Below, piece by piece: positions 17,159 to 25,366 of a DNA stretch of 26,699 bases (the stretch's first letter is position 1; every line of letters starts with the position of its first letter). The position numbers were made by a program, and so were the translations under genes. Below the pieces are notes generated by a model, which saw only the letters and a list, made by a program, of their open reading frames with translations, was not told the origin of the DNA and did no database searches. Origin of the DNA: a virus; the IMG/VR virus record IMGVR_UViG_3300006305_000183, positions 1 to 26,699 of that record. One strand, given 5' to 3'.

Positions 17159-17781
17159 TACACTAATCCATAAAGTTTAAATGTTCCTGCTAACACATTT
17201 CCACTTGAACAATAAAATGATATATAATTTATAACTGAGGTGTTATTAAAAACCATTCCATTTATGTCACCACCATAATAATTTGTATCATCACTATAAT
17301 CAGTTACATAATGACCAAAAAAACTTTTATGACCACCACCACTCACAGTTAAATTATTAAAACGAAATTCATAACAACTTCCTTTGCCTGCAGCGTTATT
17401 CATATAAAATCCGTGATTATAATATCCAGAATTATTTGATGAACCACTAGAATCTGCACCAGTTTGAGTTTTACCACCAGAACTTCTTGCACCATAACTT
17501 TCAGAAAGAAATGAACTTCCATTATCAGCAGAAAACTTAAAACTTAAAGATGCTTGGTCTGTTACTGGTCTCAAATTGTTTATTACCACATAATAAGATT
17601 CATAGTCAGTTGTAATCACACTACTATCAAAATTAATACTAGCAGAAGAAGATGCTGTTTGTGTTGAAAGTAATGTAAAACCAACATTAGAACTTCTTAA
17701 TTGTGCAGCTGGAATCGCACCGTTAGTAATGATTGCACTACCAGATTCAGTTTGTATATTATCTACTTTTAATGTACCCAT
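17158..17781 (-). CDS. MGTL-family fibre tip protein, first copy (207 aa)
   Basis: It starts MGTLKVDNIQTESGSAIITN, an anchor common in marine phage fibre proteins, followed by PAAQLRSSNVGFTLL. The body (about 35-195) is a beta-sandwich-like domain with INFDSSVITTDYESYYVVIN, SFKFSADNGSSF, a glycine/serine/tyrosine-rich loop (SSGSSNNSGYYNHGFYMN) and SCYEFRFNNLTVSGGGHKSF. The pattern resembles the phage fibre-head domain with an F-D-x-x-Y-x-x-Y-x-x-x-I-N-N-L-R-P motif. It ends VLAGTFKLYGLV. AGGTAGA lies before the start, nine bases after the 128-aa gene. A receptor-binding role is inferred. Confidence 0.74.
   Translation of the reverse strand: MGTLKVDNIQTESGSAIITNGAIPAAQLRSSNVGFTLLSTQTASSSASINFDSSVITTDYESYYVVINNLRPVTDQASLSFKFSADNGSSFLSESYGARSSGGKTQTGADSSGSSNNSGYYNHGFYMNNAAGKGSCYEFRFNNLTVSGGGHKSFFGHYVTDYSDDTNYYGGDINGMVFNNTSVINYISFYCSSGNVLAGTFKLYGLV
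17759..17781 (-). repeat. 5-prime cassette repeat, copy 1
   Basis: It is identical over 23 bases to 17136-17158. Similarity ends soon after the anchor, so each gene has a conserved head and its own body. Confidence 0.85.
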
Positions 17782-17790
17782 AAAATCTAC

Positions 17791-18177
17791 CTAAAGTATA
17801 ACAACATCTCCCTCTATTGTCAATGTATTACCAGAAGTAACCGTAAGGGGCCCAACTGCCATTGCATTGACTCCTTGAGGAATCGTAAGTGTTTCATTTA
17901 AAAATTTAGTGTTTGCTCTAAACTGTGCTGATTGTCCAAAAGATTGAGGAATGGCATTTGCATCTAGGACATCATCGTGTTGAACTTTATCACCAGCATT
18001 AGCACCAGCACCGTCTGTGCCATCAAGAATTAAATTATCACCAGCATTTGAACCTCCACCATCTGTTCCGTCAAGTATGACATTTACAGATGCACCGAGA
18101 CTAACTGATGCATTAATCTTTGCAGTTGTGATGGCACCGTCTGCGATACCATCAGTTGGAAGTTGAAAGACGGCCAT
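17791..18177 (-). CDS. Small virion protein with DGTD repeats (128 aa)
   Basis: The N-terminus (about 1-30) has LPTDGIADGAITTAKINASV, a fibre-shaft motif. Residues 33-65 are two perfect-looking copies of a 16-residue unit: VILDGTDGGGSNAGDN and LILDGTDGAGANAGDK. The C-terminus (about 95-128) is LTIPQGVNAMAVGPLTVTSG followed by NTLTIEGDVVIL, a tail seen in other phage fibre/decoration proteins. It is soluble and lacks cysteine. The gene starts eight bases after the 303-aa fibre gene, with AGGATAA as ribosome site. It is probably a small fibre or collar-type virion protein whose DGTD units form a beta-solenoid-like shaft (inference). Confidence 0.72.
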   Translation of the reverse strand: MAVFQLPTDGIADGAITTAKINASVSLGASVNVILDGTDGGGSNAGDNLILDGTDGAGANAGDKVQHDDVLDANAIPQSFGQSAQFRANTKFLNETLTIPQGVNAMAVGPLTVTSGNTLTIEGDVVIL

Positions 18178-18185
18178 AATTTATC

Positions 18186-19097
18186 CTATGATACGGTTGC
18201 ACCATTTACTGAAACTACATTCCAGTTTGAACCATTGTATATTAAAATAACACTTTCACCAACAGCATTAAATAAAATACTTGATGGTACATTGGTAGAG
18301 TTTAAGTTACCATTTGATTGTGTCATTGTTGCATTGTTACCAGCAACGGTCATAATGATTATTTTTCTTTGGCCAACAAAACGACCAGCAGAAAGAGTAA
18401 GTGATGCAGTACCACTAGCAGTATTTAAAAGTGATACTTCAATATCATCATCTAGTGCGTTAGAACCACCAGCACCAGTGATGGTTTCACTTGCAGAACC
18501 TTGAAGTGTTGATGTTTTGTTTGGTAGTGTGACTGTAACATTACCAGCATATACAGCGTGAGCTGGAGATTCTATTGCAACATAGTGTGCATTTGAACTC
18601 TCACAATATAATCTCACTTGTGATTTTGCACCACTATTCTTTATATCAATAATACCAGTTGTAAAAATGATATCATCATCACCATTTATTTTAAAGTGAA
18701 TAGTGTCGTCTGTATCGGCAGTAATAGATGTATCAGCGTCTGCATCTAAAACTAATTCTTTACCATTAAGGTCAAGTTTAGTTGCAGTCATCTGAAATAT
18801 ATCAGCACCACCTATTTTGAAATCTATTGTATCATCTGAATCAGCAGTGATTGAAGTATCTGCATCAACATCTAATATTAGTTCAGAACCATTTAAGTCT
18901 AAACTTGTGGCGATTACTGGTGCAGTCAAAGTTACTACTGTTGCAGTTGCACTAAGACCACTTGTTAGTGCAGAACCAGTACCTAATAATGTGTACAGTT
19001 CTACAAAGTTATCGTTTACCTTGTCACCTCCAGCTCTGAGGGTATCGCCTGTCCCATCATTTGCTGAACTTCCAAGTCCGATAGATTGATATGCCAT
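18186..19097 (-). CDS. Tail fibre protein with duplicated LDLNG repeat (303 aa)
   Basis: The N-terminus, SIGLGSSANDGTGDTLRAGG followed by KVNDNFVELYTLLG, is a widespread attachment domain of marine T4-like phage fibres. Residues 66-103 and 108-145 are two copies of a 38-residue unit, LDLNG-x-EL-x-LD-x-DADTSITAD and then DDTI-x-FKI-x-G-x-D, a repeat I recognise from many marine phage structural proteins. The C-terminal part (about 215-303) has LSAGRFVGQRKIIIMTVAGN and ILFNAVGESVILIYNGSNWN, a beta domain common in such fibres. It is the first gene of the fibre block and is preceded by the best late promoter in the window (19123-19130) and AGGAGAT. Confidence 0.8.
   Translation of the reverse strand: MAYQSIGLGSSANDGTGDTLRAGGDKVNDNFVELYTLLGTGSALTSGLSATATVVTLTAPVIATSLDLNGSELILDVDADTSITADSDDTIDFKIGGADIFQMTATKLDLNGKELVLDADADTSITADTDDTIHFKINGDDDIIFTTGIIDIKNSGAKSQVRLYCESSNAHYVAIESPAHAVYAGNVTVTLPNKTSTLQGSASETITGAGGSNALDDDIEVSLLNTASGTASLTLSAGRFVGQRKIIIMTVAGNNATMTQSNGNLNSTNVPSSILFNAVGESVILIYNGSNWNVVSVNGATVS
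18663..18902 (-). repeat. Two copies of a 38-residue coding repeat
   Basis: It encodes residues 66-103 and 108-145 of the 303-aa fibre. The two units differ by about a dozen residues, and words such as ACTAATTCTTTACCATTAAG and AGTTCAGAACCATTTAAG on the plus strand are visibly related. Confidence 0.75.
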
Positions 19098-19122
19098 TCC
19101 TATATCTCCTATTTTCTACTTT

Positions 19123-19130
19123 TATTTATA
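19123..19130 (-). promoter_or_regulatory. T4-like late promoter, exact TATAAATA
   Basis: The minus strand reads TATAAATA in the 37-base spacer between the gp7-like gene and the fibre block, 26 bases before the ATG at 19097. It matches the T4 late promoter consensus exactly and is followed by AGGAGATATAGGA. It is the longest spacer in the window, so it probably starts a transcript covering the fibre block. It needs the phage gp55-like sigma, which is not in this window. Confidence 0.65.
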
Positions 19131-19134
19131 AAGG

Positions 19135-22100
19135 TTAAGTTGCAGTATTATCAAAAGTTAATCCCATATCTGATAAAGTTGCATCAAATCTAAATGCACT
19201 TGCATCAAATGTAGTTGTTATATTTGCAGTTTGTGAGAAACTAAAGTCTGCATCAAATCTTGCATAGTCTCCACCTAATGTATCATCAAATTTATATAAT
19301 GTTTGTGAGAAGTCAAGTGGATTAGTTAATCCAGCAAAACCTATATCAAACTTGACACTATTTGAGTCAAATGTTTTGTGTGTCTCAGAGAAGTCTAAGA
19401 ACTCTTGACCTAATGTATCTATTGTCTTACCACCAGCATTGTCTTCATCAAATGTTTGTCTAATATCATCAAATGTTCTAAAGTCCATATCAAATGTTTG
19501 GAACATTCCAGTTTTAGTTATTCTTAACTCACCTCTTGGTGGTACATTAATTCTTGTAGTAAATGCAGATGGAGGTATAAAGTTTCTACTTTCATCAAAG
19601 AACCTTGTTGTGGAATCAAAGTTTTCTTCATCAGTATCACTAAATCCACCAGTAACAGATACTTCATTTATTTTTACATCTTTAAATTGGTCAATGGTAA
19701 AGTATGTGTCTACATTTTCATCATCACTTAAAAATCCCTCTTGCATAAATCCATATTTTGCAAGGTTAACTAAGAAAGGTGCAAATGATGATGAGGTTGC
19801 ACCTCCCATTGTAATAGAAACAGAACTTGATAATGTTAGTTCTCTTTTACCAGATGGTAATACTGTTCCACCACCACTAGTATTTTCTTGATAACCTATG
19901 GCTGGTGCAGTATTTAATGTTGTTCCGTCACTTGTTGTACCTAACCTACGACCAAATACAGTTGTGAATAGAGTTGTAAGTGTAGATGCAAGTTCTGGAG
20001 TAAATGTTTCAGTATCACCTACATATCCAGAAATTTCAGAACCAGTAGGTATTGTAAGTTGTGCATTGACTAATGATGCAATAGTAACTTGTCCGAATAC
20101 TGCAAACCCAGCAGGGTGTGTTGCAGTTCTAATACTATCACGCCACTCATTAATTGATTCACCTATTTTTACAACATATGAAAAATCTTGATAATAATAT
20201 GAATCTTGTATTCTCATAGTATCTTCAGATACAAAACCTTTTGAACCTATGAAGTTACCAGTTGTTCTACCAGTTGCACCAGTTGTTAGTTCACCATCAG
20301 CAGTTAAACATTGAACAACTATTGCACTTGCAGAACCAGTTGTAATTAAATCACCCTCTTCTGGTGTATGCGTTGAGTTAATTTTTATAGTTTGTTTTCC
20401 ACTATCAAAAGATACAATCGTACCTTGAGATGATGTTAATCCTTCTGTTGCAACAAATGTTCCAACAATGTCTTTTACTAAAACAGTTTTGTTAAATCTT
20501 ACACTATCTCTAACTGTTTCCTCATTTAAGATTGCATCACCCTCACCCTCATTCTCTAATAATATTTTTTGGCCAGGTATTGCTTCACCAGTAACAGTCG
20601 CATCTTCTAGTATATGATAAACAGAATCATTTTTATAACCAGAACCAAAATTTCTAATACCAACTTCTGTTACACCACCAACACCAGATGTAGATTTTGC
20701 AAGAAGTTTTGCACCAGTTCCACCAGATACAGTTATGGTTGGTAGTTTTGTATAACCATTACCCTCATTAGTAATTCTTATTCTTGTAATCTCACCTTGC
20801 TCTTGGGTTGGTAATGTTGCAGTTTCTAATTGAGTAAACTGTTCGTTTTCAAATAATAATACATCATCACTATCTGATATTTCCATAGTGATTCTAGAAA
20901 CACCGTCACTTTCTTGAACTATGTTATCGTCTGCATCATCACTATTTGCATTAGTACCATCAAGAACAATATGGTCAACAGTTGCATCTTGTTCTAATAT
21001 TAAAAACTCTGGTTCAGATTCTTCTCTTAGTAATCTAAAGTTTCCTAATTCATCCTCTAATATAAAATCGTTATCGTTATCTACTGGTAATGATTGTCTA
21101 AATCTTTCAGATGTATGAGTTTCTTCACCAACTAATACACCAGTTTGTATTGCACTCGTAACAACTGAATCTTCTGTTAATATTTTTGAATTTGCATTTG
21201 AACTATTTGCATCTGTTCCATTTAAAACTATATTAGTGACACCATCAGAATCGTCTTCTATTTGAATATGATTTGTAATAAAGTTGTCTGGGTCAACTGG
21301 TGTTTCAATAATTATATTATCACCAGCATCAACATGAGGAGTTGCAGTTCTATTTAAAACTATATTGATATTTTCAAAGGTTGCATCTTCTTGTTCTATA
21401 TCACCGACATCATTAACTACAATACTTTCTCTTTCATCCGTGATAATGTTATCACCAGATGTTGCATTTTCTAATTGTATTGAACCACCTACAATATCAA
21501 CATTTGCCTCTGCACCAGTTCCGTCTGTATCACTATTATCAAATTGTAGTTGAGCTCCATTTGTATAACCAGTACCAGAATCGTCAATGATAATTTCATC
21601 TATTCTACCTTTTGATACATCTGCAACAACCATCTCTGCAAAACCATCACCACCTATGACAGTTACTGGGTCATTGATTTCATAATACTGACCAGACCTA
21701 CTAATATCAACACCAGAAACAATTTCTTGTACGACTGCAAAAATATCAAAATCATTATTAGGGTCTGTTCCTAAAACAGTTTCACCTATTTGAAATGTTC
21801 CAGTAATAGAATTATCTGCGATTCTTAATTGTGCAAATGCTTTACCACCCTCTGTAAATTTAGTAACTGTTGTGACCCTTGCAGTTGCACCAGATGTTCT
21901 ACCAGTTATTACTTTGTTTGAAAGATTACCAAAGTTTGATGTACCAGTTTCTATAACTTTCATAACAATTTCTGTGTCCCAGAAACCATCTGAAACTCTC
22001 AACATATTATCTCTAGGAAATACTATTTCAGCTTCTTCATCAAATAGTAATCTAAAGAAATATTTGTGTCCATCAATAGTACCTTTAGAAGTATATAAGT

Positions 22101-22674
22101 CTTTAATTGTTTTTATTAGTTGTCTTTTTGATACACCACTTGCAACAGTTTCACTAATACCTTCTAAAAATGAATCTCTAAATTTACTTAGAAAATCATA
22201 TATTGTATTATCTACATCTGCATAATCTAAAAGTTGTTGAATGTTTTGTATTGGGTTTGCACGAAATTGTGTAATAGTGGCTCGTGCATTAGATGTTAAA
22301 CCTTGAATCTCTTCATTGGTTTCAAATTTATTTTGTGAGGTAATATATAATACTTGATTATCGTCAAAGTCATCAATTAATACTGTCGCAGTCGCATTAG
22401 ATGTAAGACCTTTGATTGTCTCACCCACTGTAAACTTTGCGACTGAATCTTCTAATACAACATTCTCATCACCTTTTTCATTTAGAATATAATTAGTAGA
22501 AGTTGTTTCTTGCAATACATAATTTACTTCACCAGATATCGTAAGTTGTCCACACTCAAGATATCTATAATAATCTTTTAAAAATTTTACAAATTTTGGA
22601 TGGTCAGATTTTAAGAACTCTGGAACGAATTCTTGCAATAAGGGTGAGATTTTTTTGTCAAATGTAGAAGACAT
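19135..22674 (-). CDS. gp7: Baseplate wedge protein, gp7-like (1179 aa)
   Basis: Residues 1-41 (SPLLQEFVPEFLKSDHPKFV, then FLKDYYRYLE) and about 165-224 (LYTSKGTIDGHKYFFRLLFD followed by EEAEIVFPRDNML) match, from memory, the C-terminal half of T4 gp7, including its YSTKGIEASYKFLF and LYNEEVEI run. WRDSIRTATHPAGFAVFGQ (about 842-860) corresponds to gp7 WKSDVIRFVHPVGFGFI. Between these blocks lie TSNAT/TSGAT modules (about 78-101, 115-136, 250-273) and DGTD modules (about 478-501, 568-590) not known to me in T4 gp7. The last roughly 110 residues repeat FD every 8-14 residues. Its position right after gp6 supports gp7. The T4 N-terminal half seems absent. It is a structural wedge protein contacting gp6 and gp8. 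Confidence 0.78.
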   Translation of the reverse strand: MSSTFDKKISPLLQEFVPEFLKSDHPKFVKFLKDYYRYLECGQLTISGEVNYVLQETTSTNYILNEKGDENVVLEDSVAKFTVGETIKGLTSNATATVLIDDFDDNQVLYITSQNKFETNEEIQGLTSNARATITQFRANPIQNIQQLLDYADVDNTIYDFLSKFRDSFLEGISETVASGVSKRQLIKTIKDLYTSKGTIDGHKYFFRLLFDEEAEIVFPRDNMLRVSDGFWDTEIVMKVIETGTSNFGNLSNKVITGRTSGATARVTTVTKFTEGGKAFAQLRIADNSITGTFQIGETVLGTDPNNDFDIFAVVQEIVSGVDISRSGQYYEINDPVTVIGGDGFAEMVVADVSKGRIDEIIIDDSGTGYTNGAQLQFDNSDTDGTGAEANVDIVGGSIQLENATSGDNIITDERESIVVNDVGDIEQEDATFENINIVLNRTATPHVDAGDNIIIETPVDPDNFITNHIQIEDDSDGVTNIVLNGTDANSSNANSKILTEDSVVTSAIQTGVLVGEETHTSERFRQSLPVDNDNDFILEDELGNFRLLREESEPEFLILEQDATVDHIVLDGTNANSDDADDNIVQESDGVSRITMEISDSDDVLLFENEQFTQLETATLPTQEQGEITRIRITNEGNGYTKLPTITVSGGTGAKLLAKSTSGVGGVTEVGIRNFGSGYKNDSVYHILEDATVTGEAIPGQKILLENEGEGDAILNEETVRDSVRFNKTVLVKDIVGTFVATEGLTSSQGTIVSFDSGKQTIKINSTHTPEEGDLITTGSASAIVVQCLTADGELTTGATGRTTGNFIGSKGFVSEDTMRIQDSYYYQDFSYVVKIGESINEWRDSIRTATHPAGFAVFGQVTIASLVNAQLTIPTGSEISGYVGDTETFTPELASTLTTLFTTVFGRRLGTTSDGTTLNTAPAIGYQENTSGGGTVLPSGKRELTLSSSVSITMGGATSSSFAPFLVNLAKYGFMQEGFLSDDENVDTYFTIDQFKDVKINEVSVTGGFSDTDEENFDSTTRFFDESRNFIPPSAFTTRINVPPRGELRITKTGMFQTFDMDFRTFDDIRQTFDEDNAGGKTIDTLGQEFLDFSETHKTFDSNSVKFDIGFAGLTNPLDFSQTLYKFDDTLGGDYARFDADFSFSQTANITTTFDASAFRFDATLSDMGLTFDNTAT

Positions 22675-24572
22675 TAGTAACCACTTGAAGAACTAGTTCC
22701 AGTAGAAATATAAGATGTAGAAGTATCAGCAGTTGTAACAGCAGCTGATGTTGTCGCAACAGATGAACCAGAACTTGAGGTTGCAGTATCTACCTTTCCT
22801 TCAATAGTTGAATTAGGTAAATCTATTTCTAATATATTGTTTCTCAAAGGTATAATATCTGGAGATGATGGGACTGCAACTATTCTAATTTGTGTAGATG
22901 TTGCACCATCAACATTAGATATACTTGTTATGTTTGCACTAGGTATAGATACTTTACCAGCAATATAATCAACAGTACCAAAATTTGCATCTACAATAGT
23001 CTTCGTTGTACCAACAAAATAATAAGTTCTTAACGCACCGTCTTTATCATCAATAAAAAGTTCATTATCATCTCCACTTATTTTAAATCCAGTTGACGAT
23101 ACGACAGCTTCGTGACCACTATGTGGATTGTATATTGAGTTACCAAAATTTACTTCGTATGAAGAGTTAGTGTTAAGAGTTGGTGTTATTTTTTTAGACA
23201 TTTGAATAGTAGTTACATTAGAAGTTATTGAATTATCAGTATCATCTATTTGTCCAATTAAATCTGAAAATCTAAATTGTGAATTAAATTGTTCTAAAGT
23301 ATTTGCACTATAAGTTGTGAGAGTAGTTGTTACTAATGCAATTAAATCATTAACAGTTTTTGTAGTGATTGTAGAATTATATTTAAAATTAGTAGTCAAT
23401 CTAATTTGAATAGTTTCTGGGTCAACTATTTCTGTTCTTATAGATGCAACATTATAAGGTTTTAAAGAATTTTGTATTGTGGTCTTTTGAGAATTTGTTA
23501 ATGTATTACCGTCAATAGTCTTTATTGATATATAAACCACTCCATATTTTGGTGGGTCATTATCCTCACCACCCCAAACTGAAACAGCTGCAGTATCTGG
23601 AAAAACTTGTCTTACAAATACTTTATAATCATTTACTGTTACTGCTCTATTTTGTGCAGAGTAATCTAAAGGTGCATTAAATTTAATACTATCAATAGTT
23701 TCTCTTGTTGCACCACCAGAGGCTGCACTTGTTGTTGTAACAGTATATGCAGTAGAACCACCAATCTGAGAAGAACCAGTAAGACTAGTTGCACCGTTAG
23801 CTAAAGTTTCGTTAGTAACGATATATTCTAAAATAACTATATTACCATCAGATAATTTTTTACCTATTACACCATCACCAAATAATATTTCGTGTTGTCC
23901 GTCTTCAACCTCTTGTACAAAGTATATATTAGAAGTAGATGTTGCTTGAACTATGTCAGCAGATTCTGTATATGTTTGAGTAGTAGAATCAGTAGATGAG
24001 TTTTGTACAGTTATTTTAAGGGTTGACATATCTGCTTTTACATCTGGTATAATAAATCTTTGGTCAACATTATCTGCATCAACAGTATATCTTGTTGTAA
24101 TTAATGTCCCTTCAAATACTTCTAATCCTTCAAACCTTAATACATTATTTTCTCTAGATTTTGTAACTGCTTCATTTGTAATAAAAAAGTATGGAACATT
24201 ATTAAGAGATGATTGAAAAGAAAATCCTTTTGGTATTGTTGCAGTTGATATACCAGTGACTGCATTAATCTCCACATTAATTATAGCTTTAGGTGCTCGT
24301 GAACTTCTTACTTTATAACCTAATAGTTTTGCGTGTGATACAACTGAAGAACGAAGTTGTGCAGTATCAAGAAACATTTCATTACCCATAAGGTTTGCGT
24401 TCATAGCTTGATAGTGCGTGTTGTATGCAAGAACATCTAATAAGATATTCATACCAGACCCTTCAAAGTCGTAGTCTGTAAATTCTGTTTGATTTTTTAG
24501 AAATGTTTTTAAATTATTTTTAATACCATCAAAGTCTAATTCTGTAATTCTTAATCTTTCTTTATTTGCCAT
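22674..24572 (-). CDS. gp6: Baseplate wedge protein gp6
   Basis: The protein is 632 aa, close to T4 gp6 (660 aa). The N-terminus is ANKERLRITELDFDGIKNNL, then GSGMNILLDVLAYNTHYQAM and a conserved helical block. Around residues 222-250 it has the LFGDGVIGKKLSDGNIVILE segment, the FGDG..G....DG..... motif shared by the gp6 / Mu gp47 (baseplate J) superfamily. Around 297-318 it has APLDYSAQNRAVTVNDYKVF, again typical. The C-terminal tail is Ser/Thr-rich. In T4, gp6 forms the ring that connects wedges around the hub. The ATG overlaps the stop of gp25 by one base. The assignment is secure at family level. Confidence 0.92.
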   Translation of the reverse strand: MANKERLRITELDFDGIKNNLKTFLKNQTEFTDYDFEGSGMNILLDVLAYNTHYQAMNANLMGNEMFLDTAQLRSSVVSHAKLLGYKVRSSRAPKAIINVEINAVTGISTATIPKGFSFQSSLNNVPYFFITNEAVTKSRENNVLRFEGLEVFEGTLITTRYTVDADNVDQRFIIPDVKADMSTLKITVQNSSTDSTTQTYTESADIVQATSTSNIYFVQEVEDGQHEILFGDGVIGKKLSDGNIVILEYIVTNETLANGATSLTGSSQIGGSTAYTVTTTSAASGGATRETIDSIKFNAPLDYSAQNRAVTVNDYKVFVRQVFPDTAAVSVWGGEDNDPPKYGVVYISIKTIDGNTLTNSQKTTIQNSLKPYNVASIRTEIVDPETIQIRLTTNFKYNSTITTKTVNDLIALVTTTLTTYSANTLEQFNSQFRFSDLIGQIDDTDNSITSNVTTIQMSKKITPTLNTNSSYEVNFGNSIYNPHSGHEAVVSSTGFKISGDDNELFIDDKDGALRTYYFVGTTKTIVDANFGTVDYIAGKVSIPSANITSISNVDGATSTQIRIVAVPSSPDIIPLRNNILEIDLPNSTIEGKVDTATSSSGSSVATTSAAVTTADTSTSYISTGTSSSSGY

Positions 24573-25015
24573 TATCTTATTCTCTCTAGTATAAACTCAA
24601 ATGATATTAGTTCGGTTGTTGCATTAATAATAAAAAAATCTAATCTGACATTGTAAGCATTTCTGTCTATGTCTGGTGTGCAATCAACTCTGTGTATTAG
24701 AATTCTTGGTTCGTGTGTTTCTAAAACATTTGTAATATTGTGAGTTAATACTCCAGCAGTTAATGTGTTTAAAGGTTCAAATAAAGATTGTCTAATATTA
24801 GAACCTATCTCTGGATGAAAAGGTTTTTCATAATGATTGATTGATATAAGATTTCTAACACTTCTTTTGATTGCCTCTACATCTGTAACTTTAGTAATAT
24901 CTTTAGTAACTGGATTCTGATTAAAGTTTAAACTCAAATCCTTAAAGATACGATTACTTCGTTTTTCATTATTTATTTGTGCATCAAATAATAAATTACC
25001 AGTTGTTAGTGCCAT
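24572..25015 (-). CDS. gp25: Baseplate wedge protein gp25
   Basis: This is a 147-aa protein of the GPW/gp25 family (T4 gp25 is 132 aa). The hallmark order is present: a helical segment with IKRSVRNLISINHYEKPFHP, then EIGSNIRQSLFEPLN (about 70-83) and the conserved EPR triplet at 102-104 within HEPRILIHRVD. In contractile tails gp25 joins gp6 and gp53 in the wedge core and contacts the sheath. It sits between the PAAR gene and gp6, the expected place. TAGGATAAG before the ATG merges the upstream stop with the ribosome site. Confidence 0.92.
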   Translation of the reverse strand: MALTTGNLLFDAQINNEKRSNRIFKDLSLNFNQNPVTKDITKVTDVEAIKRSVRNLISINHYEKPFHPEIGSNIRQSLFEPLNTLTAGVLTHNITNVLETHEPRILIHRVDCTPDIDRNAYNVRLDFFIINATTELISFEFILERIR

Positions 25016-25023
25016 ATCTTATC

Positions 25024-25341
25024 CTATCCACCAGCAAATACTGTTGTATTTTTTCTACAAAGTAACGCAGTAGTACAAGGAGGTACAAGAGTATCTGTTA
25101 ATCTTCCAACATTTGAACCTTCTGCAAAAACAGTTGATGAACCAAAGGCTATAGTCATTGAGTGCTTAGGACAAGGTTCACCATTATATTCATGGAAACT
25201 ATTGATACCTTGTGCAATGGTTCTGACTGGAGCTCCGTGAGTTAAAACTGTTCCACAACCGTCCATTACAGTTCCTTGGCCTGGACAAGGTGGTGGATGT
25301 GGTGTATCTAAATCACCTATGTTATGAATTAATAATCCCAT
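25024..25341 (-). CDS. PAAR-type spike tip protein (gp5.4-like)
   Basis: This is a 105-aa protein with PAAR-family features. A Pro/His/Cys-rich start (DTPHPPPCPGQGTV, about 12-25) is followed by GAPVRTIAQG and HSMTIAFGSSTVFAEGSNVG, then RLTDTL and a final TTVFAGG. Candidate metal ligands are His15, Cys19, His50, Cys57 and His60. Its length fits T4 gp5.4 (97 aa). PAAR proteins cap the gp5/VgrG needle and sharpen the membrane-piercing spike. A gp5-like needle gene lies about 1 kb upstream in the same operon, which supports the call. AAGGAA precedes the ATG, with a late-promoter-like AATAAATA at 25359-25366. It is notable for six cysteines, more than most PAAR tips I know. Confidence 0.88.
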   Translation of the reverse strand: MGLLIHNIGDLDTPHPPPCPGQGTVMDGCGTVLTHGAPVRTIAQGINSFHEYNGEPCPKHSMTIAFGSSTVFAEGSNVGRLTDTLVPPCTTALLCRKNTTVFAGG

Positions 25342-25358
25342 AAATATTCCTTTTTAAC

Positions 25359-25366
25359 TATTTATT
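25359..25366 (-). promoter_or_regulatory. Candidate late promoter (AATAAATA) before the PAAR gene
   Basis: The minus strand reads AATAAATA, one base from TATAAATA, in the 27-base spacer before the PAAR gene and 17 bases from its ATG. It could add a transcript for PAAR, gp25, gp6 and gp7-like genes. Evidence is positional. Confidence 0.35.

Noticed and set aside
16510-17781. Repeated 23-base segments as a CRISPR array
   Set aside because: The three copies are spaced by whole genes, encode start codons and have no short uniform spacers.
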